Below, in pieces: positions 46,456 to 57,695 of a DNA stretch of 64,000 nt (its first letter is position 1; the number at the start of each line of letters is the position of its first letter). The DNA lies in the NCBI RefSeq assembly GCF_029784165.1, contig NC_073696.1, forward strand, positions 153,194,372-153,258,371, in the 5' to 3' direction. Origin of the DNA: Wyeomyia smithii (lineage: Eukaryota > Arthropoda > Insecta > Diptera > Culicidae). A program made the translations under genes and the position numbers. The notes beneath the pieces are model-generated. The model saw nothing but the letters and a program-made list of their open reading frames with translations, was not told where the DNA came from and did no database searches.

Positions 46456-46760
46456 AGATGATGAGTAAATGCCATCTGATAGTATAGATGATAGTATCTC
46501 AGCATTCATTGAAAGTATCTACTGCAACTCAAGAGTTATATAAGACAGATGATCCCGATTCCAAAGGTGTAGAGGTTTCAAATCAAGGACGAGTCAAGCG
46601 CATTATCAAGCGTCCCACTCGGTTTGATGAGTAGATATTTTGTAGGTAAGTTTTTTTTGCGTACGCTATCTCTTATTCAACTTTCATACTTGAATCAACT
46701 CTCCTTTTTATCTCTTCGTATTTTATATCATTCTTCATTTATCCATGGAGTAGAGAGGGA

Positions 46761-46991
46761 TGTAGAGTCTAAAATAATTATTATATATTTTATAGAGTGT
46801 CACACCCTTGGTTGGCGAGAGCCTGAGAGCGGTGATGAAGGAGAAAGATGCCGAAAAGAAGTAAAATAATTGGACGTGAAGCTACAGTTACAGTTCAGAA
46901 GTGATAGAAGGAAGACAAATAAACGTTTGAAGTAAAACATCTGAGGAATTTTGTATCAAAAAAAGAAAACTAACACGAGGGATACTCTACA
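46761..46991 (+). repeat. Gypsy-B 3' LTR
   Basis: TGTAGAGTCT...GATACTCTACA, 231 bp, preceded by the purine-rich ggagtagagaggga (PPT). It matches the 5' LTR along its length with scattered substitutions and several small indels. Between 46456 and 46760 lies the degraded end of pol and 3' UTR. Confidence 0.95.
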
Positions 46992-47316
46992 GTAAAGTAA
47001 TTAGAACTTGGTCGTAGAACGACTTAGAAATTTGTGTTTAATTTATTTTTTATTCAGTTATACTGCCGCTTAAGAATTGGAATATTATGGAGGATATTAT
47101 ATCTGTATTGACAAAACCAGTCCGTTTTTTTTGGTTTCTGGTTTAATTGTAGTAATTACTGATTATCTAATAGATAAATCGTCTACCTCAAATCTTTGTA
47201 GGGGTAAGAGGCGGGACCATCATTATCATCAAAACTAACTAAAAAGGCTTTTGTTATGCGTTGAACCGGATTTATTTCAATGTGGCTAGCTATGTTGGGA
47301 CAAAAAGTTTCAACTT

Positions 47317-47567
47317 TGTGGTAACTAAAATGGTCCGGTTTCCTAGCCGGACCCGGGAGTGTCATCTAGAAGTGAAGACACGACGAACGTTGGTAGTTGA
47401 ATGAATCGCACTCGCGATTAGTTTATTGCACCTGTCGGTAGCGATACCCATTTCTGCTGATGCAGCGGGTGATCGCACCGACGTTTTGTGCTGATGCGAT
47501 ATATGATCGCGCCGCTTGTTTTATATTCACTTATATTCTAAATGGTGCTTGGAAGAAGTCCATTACA
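47317..47567 (-). repeat. Gypsy-C 3' LTR
   Basis: 251 bp, TGTGGTAAC...CATTACA on the plus strand. In element sense it follows AAGAGGGGTGG (PPT, plus-strand 47568-47578). It carries a 20-bp stretch (47332-47351, ggtccggtttcctagccgga) missing from the 5' LTR; otherwise nearly identical. Confidence 0.93.
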
Positions 47568-49264
47568 CCACCCCTCTTAGGGAAAAATTTGAATTTCATA
47601 AATTCAAATTTGTTCAAAATTTATATTCATATGATTGGTAATGTAGAAATTATTATTATTGTATTTTTTTTTGTTTTTGTTTTTTTAATTTGTTTTGAAA
47701 TATTCTCTAAAAAAACAAAATTCAAATATTCTCTCAAATATTCTCAAAAATTCTCTCAAATATTCTCTAAAAGTATTTATGCTTCCTTCTACATTTATTT
47801 TGAAATCTACATCAGAAATACTGAAATCAGATACTAAATAACTTCCTTGTTTATGTATTCTGCTGCTATTTAAATTTTAAAAGATTTATCTCTGAAATTT
47901 CTTCATATCCGGAAATATGCCTAAGAACATATTTTTAATGTAATGTCGATGTTGATTTTTGTCGAACGTTGATTATATTTTTTTTGGATGTTTTTATTAT
48001 TATTTTTTTTTGTAAATGTTATATTCTTTTTGCCTATTGCTTATTTTTATTTTATTTTTTCTAGTTTTCGCTGTTAGATTTTTCAAATTTTGTGTTGTGG
48101 TATGGTAGTTAGTGGTGTAGCTAAGATTTTGTCGTATCGTCCCAATCCATTGGTACTTATTGGGTAAAGATCTCAGATATTTATTGAGATGTCTGTGATC
48201 TTTCTCCAATGCTCGAATCTATTGTAGATGATGAAGATTGTCTAGAAATTTGAAGTTATGTAACGCATGTTGTTTTGTAACGTATGTTGTTATAGAAGGT
48301 CTTAAAGCTAAATTTTAGGTTTTTTTTGAAGGAAAATATTTTTATAGATATTTATAACGTTTTTTTTGTTTTAAGATATGAGATTCGTTTTGTGTTTTTT
48401 TATTCTGCATTTTATTTGAAAATTTTTGTTGTTGTTGCTAGTATTGTGAAAGTTATCGGATTATAATTAAATGAAAATGATATTGCATGATCTTTGAAAA
48501 AAAAAAAAAATCTAAGAAAATATTACAGTGTTATTGATGAGTGTTTTGCTAATCTGTTCGGTTTATGACTGATTTAAGTAATTTGTTTTATAAATGTTTT
48601 TAAAATTGGAAAATATATATTAGATATTGAGTTTTTGGAATGAGTGAGACAATAATTATGTAATTTGGTAGAATTTGCATTGATATAGTTGCTCTGTCAG
48701 ACTATACTCTCAGTATAATCGGATGAGAGCAAAAATATATGAATACAATATTTCTAACAAAGTTACATAAGCACATAAATTTATATTATCAAAAGTTAGG
48801 TTTAGCAGAACTGTTTAGCACATACTTCGTGACTATAGAAAAACTGTTTGTTGTGTTATTTTTAACTTTAGGTTAGGTTATTTTTTTTCGTTTGTTTTAA
48901 TGGCATGTAATGCTTTAGTTTGATTATTGTTTTGTTTGTGAAAATAAGAAAAAAATTTTAAATATTTTTATGTCATATTTTGTAAATGTTATGGTACTGT
49001 TGAATAAATGACTTGAACATAATGTAGATGAAAACATTAAAACGGATTGAAATTGGGAATTAGGAATTAGGAATAATATTAATTAGTAAACCAACAAAAG
49101 GTGAGCAATATTATGTTAACCATCTCTCGCTCTCTTTCCTCTTTTCATTCCTCTTACAGGGTGCTTCTGTTTCCCGCTTTCTCATCTACAACACTGTTCA
49201 TCCGTTTTACCTAAAACTCAGCTAGCTCATACCCTACACTCCCCTCCTTCTTTAAACGAGTTAT
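47568..49264 (-). other. Gypsy-C 3' noncoding region
   Basis: 1.7 kb, extremely AT-rich, with T-runs and repeated attctctcaaa (about 47700-47770). No frame of note. Considered the 3' UTR of the element because it lies between integrase and PPT. Confidence 0.6.
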
Positions 49265-50240
49265 TCAATAGGTTACAAAGTCTTTAAAATACTTAGGTTC
49301 TACTTTTGTTCTTTTAGATGTACTTGCTCTCCGAAATCCGCCTGATGCTCCTTCCGGATTTCTATCCCCCTCTCCATGTCGGTTACTTGCGAGGGCCAAA
49401 CCTGGCTTCGGCGATGTCGCATTTCCGGTAGGTTCAGCTCCATCTAGCTCCAAGCCCGACTCCGACGATGTTGCATCTTCAATGGGATCATTTCCGTTGG
49501 ATTCTTCGCGGGGAAGTGCTTTCAAATGTGCCGCGTTTCTTCTGAATTCCTTCCCTGTTTTGGTTGAACGAATGGTAACATCAGCTCCGCTTCTCTGGAC
49601 AACATCGAAAGTTTCAGGTGAGAAGTCGGCACACAACTTATGTCCCTTCCTGGTACGCTTCGCTAGAACGCGATCTCCCACTTGCAACCCACTTGGTTTA
49701 GCTCTGCGTTTCTTATATGCGGAATATAACCTCCCTCTCTTTTTCAATAGCGTCCCGTTCTCTAACGACGTCGTATTGCGCCCAAACATGAGCTCTGATG
49801 GGGGTTTCCCTGTGGTCGTATGATTGGCTGCGTGATACATCAGAAGATACTGCCTCAATTCTTTCCGCCAGTCCTTGTCCAATTCCTGGGCTATCCTCAA
49901 TCGCTTCAGGATTGAGCGGTTTCGACGCTCAACTTCCCCGTTCATCTGAGGCCAATAAGGAATCGAGTGCACCAACCAGATGTCATACTCCTCACAGAAA
50001 CCTTTTAGTCTTCGGATGTGAACTGCGGACCATTGCGGACCGGCTTTCAGGCTCTCTGGTATTCCATATCGAGAGAAAATAAACATTAGTTCGGTAATAG
50101 TAGCAGAAGTTGATGTGTCATCCATTACCACGACTTCTAAAAATCTGCTAAATAATCCACACTAGAAGATTTTCTCCTTCAGGAAGCGGTCCTAGGAAGT
50201 CAATGGCTATCTGTTCCCATGGTCGTGTTGGTAACTCCTT
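49265..50240 (-). pseudogene. Gypsy-C integrase
   Basis: Core in two adjoining frames. The first Asp is in EQIAIDFLGPLPEG (end of the upstream frame, which stops at 50148); then VVMDDTSTSATITELMFIF. The second catalytic Asp is lost: where D-N-G-P is expected the sequence is KAGPQW. The Glu is present in YWPQMNGEVERRN. The C-terminal domain has LQVGDRVLAKRTRKG and VVQRSGADVTIR. A Ser/Gly-rich tail ends FKDFVTY at 49265. The missing Asp and the stop between frames make it inactive. Confidence 0.87.
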
Positions 50241-51190
50241 CCGTACCATTGGTTCTGGCGGATTTGGCAGGGATACCAACAAACAACCGCGACATGTTTT
50301 AACAAATTTTTCGACATGTTGATCCATCTTTGGCCACCAGACGTTGGCGCGAAGATGCCCTTTCATGATTCGAGCTCCTGGGTGTCCTTCGTGAGCAAGT
50401 TGGAGGACTCGCTGTTGCAAATTTAAAGGTACCACTAGACGGTCAGTTCTCAACAACATGTTGTTTAGCCTACATAACTCTGAGAACACCATTCTGTACT
50501 CTAATGGTACTTCATCAGAACGTCCAGAATCCAGAGCTTGAAAAATTAGTTGAATTTTGGGATCATCACGGCTGGCCTTTTCGAGATCTTCCCATTTAAG
50601 AGCAGTAGCACTAATGGTTGAATCAATCACCTCGCGAACCATCAACTCCTCGCCTTCATCAAAGGCTTTTGGTGGAATAGTTGAAAGTCTTGAGATAACG
50701 TCCGCTATATTTAGCTTCCCCGAAATGTGCACGATCCTGTATTGAAACCCTTGCAGGCGTAGTACCCAGCGTTCGATTCGAGCACATGGACGTGACGTAG
50801 GTGAAAAAAGAAATGTAAGTGCTTTACAGTCCGTAAGAAGATTAAACTCCCTGCCGATCAGGTAAGTTTGGAACCTCTCGACACTCCACACCAGCGCGAG
50901 CGCCTCTTTCTCCGTTTGGCAGTATCGTCGTTCACTATCCGTCAGAGATTTTGACGCAAAACAGATAGCTCTAGATTCCTTCATAGCATTAGTTTGAATT
51001 AGTACTGCTCCAAGCGCATGAGGACTCGCGTCGGCTAGGACCGCTGTTTCGTCCTCTAGTTTGAAGAGCCCTAGACAACTTGCCTTAGAAATTCCTTTCT
51101 TGATCTCATTGAAAGCTTGTTCTTCTCTTTCTCCCCATTGGAACCTTGAACCTTTTCGTATGAGGTTACGTAGAGGTTCGTCTAGCTGTT
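50148..51190 (-). pseudogene. Gypsy-C RNase H and integrase zinc domain
   Basis: From about 51190: PLRNLIRKGSRFQWGEREEQ (RT connection), VLADASPHALGAVLIQ (RNase H Asp), CFASKSLTDSERRYCQTEKE (Glu), LLTDCKALTFLF (Asp) and HISGKLNIADVISRL. It then continues in frame into the integrase zinc domain HEGHPGARIMKGHL...TCRGC and the start of the core. The open frame from the first Met is 50984-50148. RT itself is absent: similarity stops at about 51190. Confidence 0.87.
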
Positions 51191-53290
51191 TTTTTCTTAT
51201 TTTTTCTGTTGCTGTTTACTGTTAGTGTTGCTTTCCTCATTATTGCCATTGTTTTTTTTTTTGCATCTTTTAAATAATTTATTGTTTGATAATTTTAGTT
51301 ATGCTTGTTGCTTGCTTTCAAGAATTTATCCTTTCACTGTGTTTTCATTCTTCGTAAAGCCTTAGATATGATTTTTTTTTGGTGAACCTGTTCTCTACAA
51401 TTTTCAGGAGCTTCACAGTTGCTCCTAAATGAATAATCCGTTTCGTTCCATGTTATTTGTGTGTGTTTTACAATTTTCAAAGATTCAGAAAAGTTTGAGC
51501 AATGCTGATTACGCTTTACTTTCCGTTTCACAATTTAACTTTTCTCACAATGTTCAAGTAACTACTGTAACATTAGTGCTTGTGTACTCAGATTTTCCTG
51601 TTTTTACTTCACTCACTCCATTTATTAAAATTAATCAAAAAAGAAAATTGTGGCAGTTCATAACCTGCTCACCGACGAAATTATTTCATCTCTTTTTTAG
51701 GGGTTATGTCGATAATAATATAGTAGCTAACTTTCTTCATTCGTAAATAGTAAGATAAATAGTTTTTCGAGTTCACCAGTATAGTAATAATGAATACAGG
51801 CATACATTTGTTTTTTTTTTCTTCATACCGACCTAAATATCGCACGCACAACTTACAATGATTTCACCGCGGGCATCGGTTATTATTATTTTTGTTTGTT
51901 TGATTGCACAGAAATATCGGTCTGTTTTAATGGAAAAAAAATTAAACTAAAACTTAACACGATACAAGCTGGCGCTGTCAAAAATTGTTATAACAAAAAT
52001 AGTATATAGTATTTCACTTATCGAAGATTTACGATTTTATCGCGTCTATATATATAATATATATAAATATATAAATATATATAAATGTATGACTTTGATT
52101 GCATCATCGTCACTAGTGAACGAAAAATCTAAACTTCCTCTATATCTAGTTATCTGAAATTACCTTTTTACGTTTCGTTATTTGTTCAATAAATCTTCCT
52201 CGATGCCATGTAGGTAACTAAAAGTAATAACAATATGTATTATTTTACAACATCATACTTATTTTATAGCTCGCTAGACGTCCGGTGTTTATCCGTCGCA
52301 TCAATCAAATAAGTAGGTAGGTCCACTGTGGAGGTTTCAGCAACGTTGCTGTACATCGTTATCGTTTTGCAATGCTGTGCAAAATGTGTGCATATTGTTG
52401 TAGGTACATGCTGGGTGTCGCTCGAGAAATTGACTGTACATCAGAAGTGTTGATTAGTTGGTGAGGGCAGCAAAGTATGCGCCACAGATTGGCTGGGGAG
52501 GGGGGCTACTGAGTTTTCGGTTGCAATCACTAATGCTTCGTTTTCTTCCTGAGCTTTTTATGGAACTTTCCTCACTTTAAACTTTAGAGTTGATATATTA
52601 GGACGAACTGATATCAAAACGTATTCAATGAGTAGCTGTTCTAAATCAGACACACGAAGCTGGAAATTCTGCGGCTTACCGCGTCTTATCATTTTCCAAA
52701 CTCAATAGATATTCGGAATAAACTTCTTTTAACTTCCGTCGTTGATTTAACTTGTTGGATTAGTATTTTTCTGCTTCAACAAATTTTCCTCGTTGGCATG
52801 TATGTAATAGATGTTAGGTGAATGTCTGGCTGGAGAAGGCACGTTAGATGAATGTGTTCTGCATCAGCTAAATGTTTTCGTTTCCTAGGTCGGCATTCGG
52901 CTGCATTTCGCTGACTGTTAGGTTTTTGTTATTATTTTACACCGTTTGCGACGCATTGCGCCCGCTTACCAATAGACCACATTGCAAAAATTTCGAGCAC
53001 TATTTTTCATGTATTAAACTATTACTTTTTGTAGCACTTGTTATAACGGCCATAGTTATTTTTGTTTTTAACTAAAATCAATTAATTAGCAACGGTGTGA
53101 TGGAATAAGAACATCCATATATCATCGTAACACTTATCACGTCAGTTGCTCACGGTGTAAATTTCATGTTAATTTGATGGGAGCGTAAGTTGAGCTAATT
53201 CGTTTCCTTCACAAATCGTACGGATCGCATTCCTGTTCGGCACTTTTTCTTCCACTTTTGGTTCGCTTCGACGTGAATACTGTCCGATAT
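51191..53290 (-). other. Gypsy-C 5' internal region without coding sequence
   Basis: 2.1 kb between the RT break and the PBS. It contains T-rich runs, a TA microsatellite (about 52045-52090) and short frames unlike Gag or protease. Either a replaced interior or an unrecognised long leader. Confidence 0.55.
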
Positions 53291-53304
53291 GGCACAGGTC
53301 GCCA
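53291..53304 (-). other. Gypsy-C primer binding site
   Basis: In element sense TGGCGACCTGTGCC, directly next to the 5' LTR. The TGGCGACC start is like the PBS of many insect Ty3/gypsy elements (tRNA-Arg type, from memory). Confidence 0.78.
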
Positions 53305-53535
53305 TGTGGTAACTAAAATCCCGGGAGTGTCATCTAGAAGTGAAGACACGACGAACGTTGGTAGTTGAATGAATCGCACTCGCGATTAGTTTATTGCACC
53401 TGTCGGTAGCGATACCCATTTCTGCTGATGCAGCGGGTGATCGCACCGACGTATTGTGCTGATGCGATATATGATCGCGCCGCTTGTTTTATATTCACTT
53501 ATATTCTAAATGGTGCTTGGAAGAAGTCCATTACA
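53305..53535 (-). repeat. Gypsy-C 5' LTR
   Basis: 231 bp, TGTGGTAAC...CATTACA on the plus strand, nearly identical to the 3' LTR except for the 20-bp difference and single substitutions, which implies a fairly recent insertion. Confidence 0.93.
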
Positions 53536-53744
53536 ACTTGGAAACCGAGTAGAATAGATAGCCAATTTGGCAACAAGCTGTATTTATCATACGTCTTAAT
53601 AAAAACCGCATTTCATTTTGTTATTTAATTTTATTGGTTATCTGCTTCATTTCACCCATATAACACGATTTTTTTGGTGCGTAGATTTGAAGATATCCAC
53701 ATTGACCAACTTACCCCGTAACCAACTAGCCCCGCTCTACCCTA

Positions 53745-54255
53745 CTCCGATTGATTTCCGGAATCCGCGTAAAAAACCGCGTAAATTCCGAAATCCGCGT
53801 AGAAAAAGCCGCGTGAAAAGCGACCTTAGTGTACAGTTAGGTTTTTTTACGCGGGTTTTTAACGCGAATTTATATACGAGGTTTTTTTCACGCGGATCTT
53901 TGAATCACGCGTTTTTTCCTACTTTTTTCTTCTATTTTTGAATTAACGTGTTTTTACGCGGATTTCCAAATTAACAGTTTCTTTTTCTGCGATACCGTGG
54001 TAATTCAAAAAATTTTCACGGGTTTTCGAGCTTACGCGGGTTAGTAATCAAAAACTTCTAAGTATTTATTTAGTGAAAGACTTAGTAAAAAAACCCTCCG
54101 CCCTCCGAAAGATCTGAAATAATCGTCAAAGAGGACAGTTTTAAATACTGGCAGTAGAGCTTCTCGGGTTTTTTCTAAAACCATTCTTGGTGGTTTACTT
54201 AACGCGGATTTTTGAATTAACGCGGTTGTTATTTTAATTAACGCAGTTTTTCACG
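53745..54255. mobile_element. MITE-like repeat built on the CGCGGATTT motif
   Basis: The left half contains repeated ccgcgtaaattc-type motifs and the right half their complements (gaattaacgcgg), so the halves face each other. About ten copies of gCGCGGaTTT or its complement occur. The ends and any target duplication are unclear. No coding capacity. Confidence 0.55.
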
Positions 54256-54342
54256 TGTTTTGCCTTTCTCCTAGAAAGGTATAGCAATCACTGAAAAAAC
54301 CAAAGGTATAAAAGTGATCCAAAGGGTCGAATCTCGTATATC
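54256..54342. repeat. Common mosquito repeat fragment
   Basis: The phrase gcctttctcctagaaagg and what follows (tatagcaatcactg, gggtcgaatctcgtatat) matches a dispersed repeat that I remember from Aedes genomic sequence. It contains the short palindrome cctttctcctagaaagg. The fragment ends at the Gypsy-D LTR. Confidence 0.5.
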
Positions 54343-55179
54343 TGTAGAGGCGTTCTCTACCAGGACTTGTGGTTATTAAGAAATGAAACATACGAAGTCC
54401 TGTACGTGCATTGTACGTACGCGGAACCACTCCATATGATGTAGATGATGATGGAAGTGATTAACTTTATTGAGTTACAATTTGGCTTAAATATGAACCT
54501 ACGGGTAACTCAGAGCAAGCGACTTTCAGGTTACCGTTTATCTAGCTATCTTATTTAGGCCTATAGTATTTCTTCTTCTTATTATTCTGTCTCTATTTCG
54601 AACTTATTTTTAGAACATACATTCGACTATTTGCTGAGAACATTAGAGCGCGTGCGAGAGCGCGTATTTACTCAGAGCCGCGCGCAACCGTGAGCGCCTG
54701 AGAGCAACCATGAGTGACGTTGTGCCTCCGGCTTCTGTTTTGCTTGTAGTTAAATTGAAAAGGTATACTTGGTGTGGCATGATCGTTAGGATATTTACAT
54801 TTCGTAAGTCACCGGTCGTTCGACGGCTTATAAGCAGGACGCTTGGTTATTGTTTTAAATAATAAGGATGTTTTGTTCTGTTCGGTTCATAATACAGAAT
54901 GCCTTGATATTGTTCTGTTCAGCCAACAATCCATAATAAGGATGCTCTAGAATGCTATGTTATTGTAACGTGGTTTTTGCGAGTTAAGTAACTCTTCGGC
55001 AAGCTAATGCTCTAGTTTATGTTAAAACCGTTTTGGTTTCACGTGCAAACTGCTTGATCTACTGTATAAAGTAAACTCGGTAGCAGGCTATTGTTCTAGA
55101 CTACATTCTTCTTGAGTTTTACTGAATTCTGATGCCAACGTGACGAAACATTGGGAAATTCGCGAGGTGTTGCGTCACA
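54343..55179 (-). repeat. Gypsy-D 3' LTR
   Basis: TGTAGAGG...GCGTCACA on the plus strand, 837 bp, longer than the Gypsy-A LTR. The adjoining PPT in element sense is caggagaataaggaaa. A stem-loop follows at 55204-55222 (GTTATC/GATAAC, loop gcgaaga) at the same place as in Gypsy-A. Confidence 0.68.
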
Positions 55180-56025
55180 TTTCCTTATTCTCCTGAGGTG
55201 GTTGTTATCGCGAAGAGATAACGGCCTAATGCCTAGTTATGATGGTTTCTTGGTGCGTCTACTGCTCTTCATAAAATTTATTTTTTTTTTGTCTTAGCGG
55301 TTTTATACAATAAGTCTCTTGGTCTCTTATAATATTCCTTGTCATTGATGCAACATATTGTTTCTTATTAATTTTTTCATTTTCACACATTAAATCTCTT
55401 CATTTCTTCAATTTATAAATCCACAAACGCGTATGTTATGTGTCTGTTTGTCCGCTGCGCAGCTACTCGATTTGTGTTGCGAAAATCTTGCGGGTGAAGT
55501 GTATTTGGTCGTTGGTGATCCCCTCGGCCTGTAGTGGACGCCTGTCTGGATCACGTGACGACGTCATCACGCTGCCTCTGTTAACACCTTTAACGGTACT
55601 CATTCTTTATAAGCGCACTTCTGCGCGCCGGGTTGTTTTATTTGCGCTACCTAGCTGAGGCACTCTTTGCGCTATGTGTAGTCGTCATTCTTAGATGTAA
55701 TCCATTTGGCAATAATTTGAAGTGCCAATGGACTGCTTGTCAACAGCTGATTCGTGTGCTTTGACCGAGTTTTGTTTTATTCTACGACGGTGTCAATTTA
55801 CCGCGTACTGATATGCGCTTATGTAGAACTGCGCTTTATGCATGTGTATGCGTTAGGTAGAATCATACTAACGAAGTTCTTTCCGGGTTGGTTATGGCCT
55901 TGCTTTGACTTGGCCTACATCCGTTTATAACTCTGTTGGGGTAGGTTGCGTGTCTTGCCCCGCTACCTGTCTCATATGTGATAATCCAGGATGGATCGGT
56001 TGATTTAGCTGCATCCTTTTTTTTG
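55180..56025 (-). other. Gypsy-D 3' noncoding region, distal part
   Basis: Counterpart of Gypsy-A 15661 to about 16500, strongly diverged. No coding frame. Ends at a T-run where the composite insertion begins. Confidence 0.5.
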
Positions 56026-56059
56026 ACGTAGAATACGTCTTACGGCAACAATTACAGGG

Positions 56060-56452
56060 ACCCAATTTCAATACAGAAATCCAATTTCAAAACCGAAAAC
56101 ATCGAGAGCGTCACAAAAATTGTCCAATTTCAAACGTTTTAAACCCAGTCAGTTTCCAACCGATTTCTGTCATTTTTGCAGCAATCGATTGGAAAATCAT
56201 TTAAGCACCCGTCCAAATGCAAAAAATTGTAATCCGACTAAACGAAACTATTGTAATATTGAAAATTGTTGAGCAATGTCGAAACGCAAATGTCGATTTT
56301 TGATTGGTCGCTTGCTGCCTTTCCCGAAATAGGACGACAGAATGGAGTACCTAGTTAGCCGGGAATGCACTCTTTGGGCTATATAAGAGACTGTTTCTCC
56401 TCAAGCAAATCAGTTTACTAGCAACAGGCAGCAGCATCGGACATCAACACCG
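56060..56452 (+). promoter_or_regulatory. Promoter-like module with CCAAT, TATA and initiator
   Basis: Contains an inverted CCAAT box (GATTGG, 56302-56307), a TATA box (TATATAAG, 56380-56387) and an initiator-like TCAGTTT (56410-56416) at the 31-bp spacing usual in insects. The preceding 240 bp, with ttgcagcaatcgattggaaa, is shared with 63033-63300 and, inverted, 29865-30125. A short ATG frame starts at 56453 but encodes no known protein. Confidence 0.6.
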
Positions 56453-56791
56453 ATGGCAGTAGGCGAAGTGGATCAGCAGCGGGCAACAGCGGCGATGGTA
56501 GTGGTTAGTTGCAGTCCTACCTCTTTCAGTTCGGCTCCCCTTCGATCTGAATTGGACCCCACCAGCGGTAATCCGATTCAGATGTCGTTGGGCAAATACA
56601 ACCCGAAACTGAAAGAGACTCGCACCGCCAGGTGGTTTGAGAAGTCACCATCATCCAGCGTATTATACATTATACATACAGGGTGTATGCACATAACGTG
56701 TGTGAATATTTGAAGCGTGTGTCCTTAATATATAAGGTGTGTGGCTAGCGTGTGTGGCTTGCTTTAAAGCGTGTGTGTATGTTTATGACGT
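56453..56791 (+). repeat. Downstream unit, first copy
   Basis: From gatggcagtaggcga through ttggaccccaccagcggtaa to a GTGT-rich part (gtgtgtggcttgctttaaag). The same sequence recurs at 57310-57690. An open frame of 86 codons in this copy is shifted and stopped in the second copy, which argues against coding. A TATATAAG lies near 56728. Confidence 0.65.
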
Positions 56792-57170
56792 CGTCGGTTT
56801 CGTGCAACACTGGCACAACTCAAAAATCATAGTTTCGAGAAAAACGCGTTTGAAAATTTGCATCGAAAATTTATTTTTCGATTTTCAAGAAAACTTCGAA
56901 GTTTATGATTATCAATTCTCATTTAACACTTTTGGGCCTATTATGCACATAATATGAGCACGTTGTCCAAGTTAAAACCTTATTTTTACTAACTTTATGA
57001 AGAAATTTCGATTTGTGCAGCAAAGGCACTTCTACTCATAACTCTGGATTTTTTGGGAACTTTGAAATAAGATTTCTCGAGAAGAAACTTAACTAGATTT
57101 CGCATCGTTTGCCATCAAAAACTCAAAAATGCAAAATTTCGAGTTGTGCCAGTGTTGCACGAAGCCGACG
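56792..57170. mobile_element. MITE with CGTCGGTTTCGTGCAACAC termini
   Basis: 379 bp flanked by ACGT (56788-56791 and 57171-57174). The terminal inverted repeats of about 32 bp have one or two mismatches (CGTCGGTTTCGTGCAACACT against the complement of agtgttgcacgaagccgacg). The duplicated unit at 57636 has the uninterrupted tttatgacgtgtatgcatg, a paralogous empty site that confirms the insertion. No coding capacity. Confidence 0.9.
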
Positions 57171-57224
57171 ACGTGTGTGCATGCCTGTAGCGCGTGTGTG
57201 CATGTTTATAGCGCGTGCGGCACC

Positions 57225-57695
57225 GCCACCACCACCTATATAAGAGACTGTTTCTCCTCTAGCAAAACAGTTTACTAGCAGCAGACAACAACAGCGAACA
57301 TCAACCCCGATGGCAGTAGGCGATGGGATCAGATGCGGGCAACAGCGGCGGTGGTAGTGGTTAGCTGCAGTTCTTACCTCTTTCAGTTCGGCTCCCCTTC
57401 GATCTGAGTTGGACCCCACCAGCGGTAATCCGATTCAGATATCGTTGGGCAAATACAACCCGAAACTGAAAGAGACTCGCACCGCCAGGTGGTTTGAGAA
57501 GCCACCATCATCCAGCGTATGTATATACAGGGTGTATGCACATAACGTGTGTGAATATTTGAAGCGTGTGTCCCTAATATATAAGGTATGTGGCTAGCGT
57601 GTGTGGCTTGCTTTAAAGCGTGTGTGTATGTTTATGACGTGTATGCATGCCTGTAGCGCGTGTGTGCATGTTTATAGCGCATGCGGCACCGCCAC
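57225..57695 (+). promoter_or_regulatory. Second copy of core promoter and downstream unit
   Basis: TATATAAG at 57237-57244 and CAGTTT at 57268 repeat the first copy with the same 31-bp spacing, but without the upstream CCAAT region. After subtracting the MITE and its duplication, the two units are about 474 bp apart, a tandem duplication. Ends where the hAT-type MITE entered. Confidence 0.6.

Larger units (their letters stand above)
37177..46991 (+). mobile_element. Gypsy-B: full-length Ty3/gypsy retrotransposon with nested insertions
   Basis: 9.8 kb between two similar LTRs (226 and 231 bp) with a 5-bp target duplication gtaaa on each side (37172-37176, 46992-46996). Order: LTR, PBS, leader, Gag, protease, RT, RNase H, integrase, PPT (ggagtagagaggga), LTR. 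Inside lie an intron-like segment in the leader (37430-37941), another between Gag and protease (38881-40060) containing a MITE, and a CR1-like LINE in pol (40415-44037). Without the insertions it is about 5 kb, normal for the group. Numerous frameshifts make it inactive. Confidence 0.93.
47317..53535 (-). mobile_element. Gypsy-C: LTR retrotransposon with large internal loss
   Basis: Minus-strand element of 6.2 kb. It has two LTRs, a PBS next to the 5' LTR, a PPT next to the 3' LTR, and target duplication ACTT (47313-47316, 53536-53539). Only RNase H and integrase are found (about 51190-49265). The space that should hold Gag, protease and most of RT (51190-53290) holds AT-rich sequence without any recognisable frame. 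It retains the cis-acting ends, so it could have moved with help from a relative. Confidence 0.9.

Noticed and set aside
52872..53075. 67-codon hydrophobic frame in the Gypsy-C interior as an env or membrane protein
   Set aside because: Short, no cleavage motif or signal that I could support, and located near the PBS end where env would not be expected.
56453..56713. 86-codon frame after the first TATA box as a gene
   Set aside because: The duplicated copy at 57310 has the frame shifted and stopped, with no sign of coding constraint.
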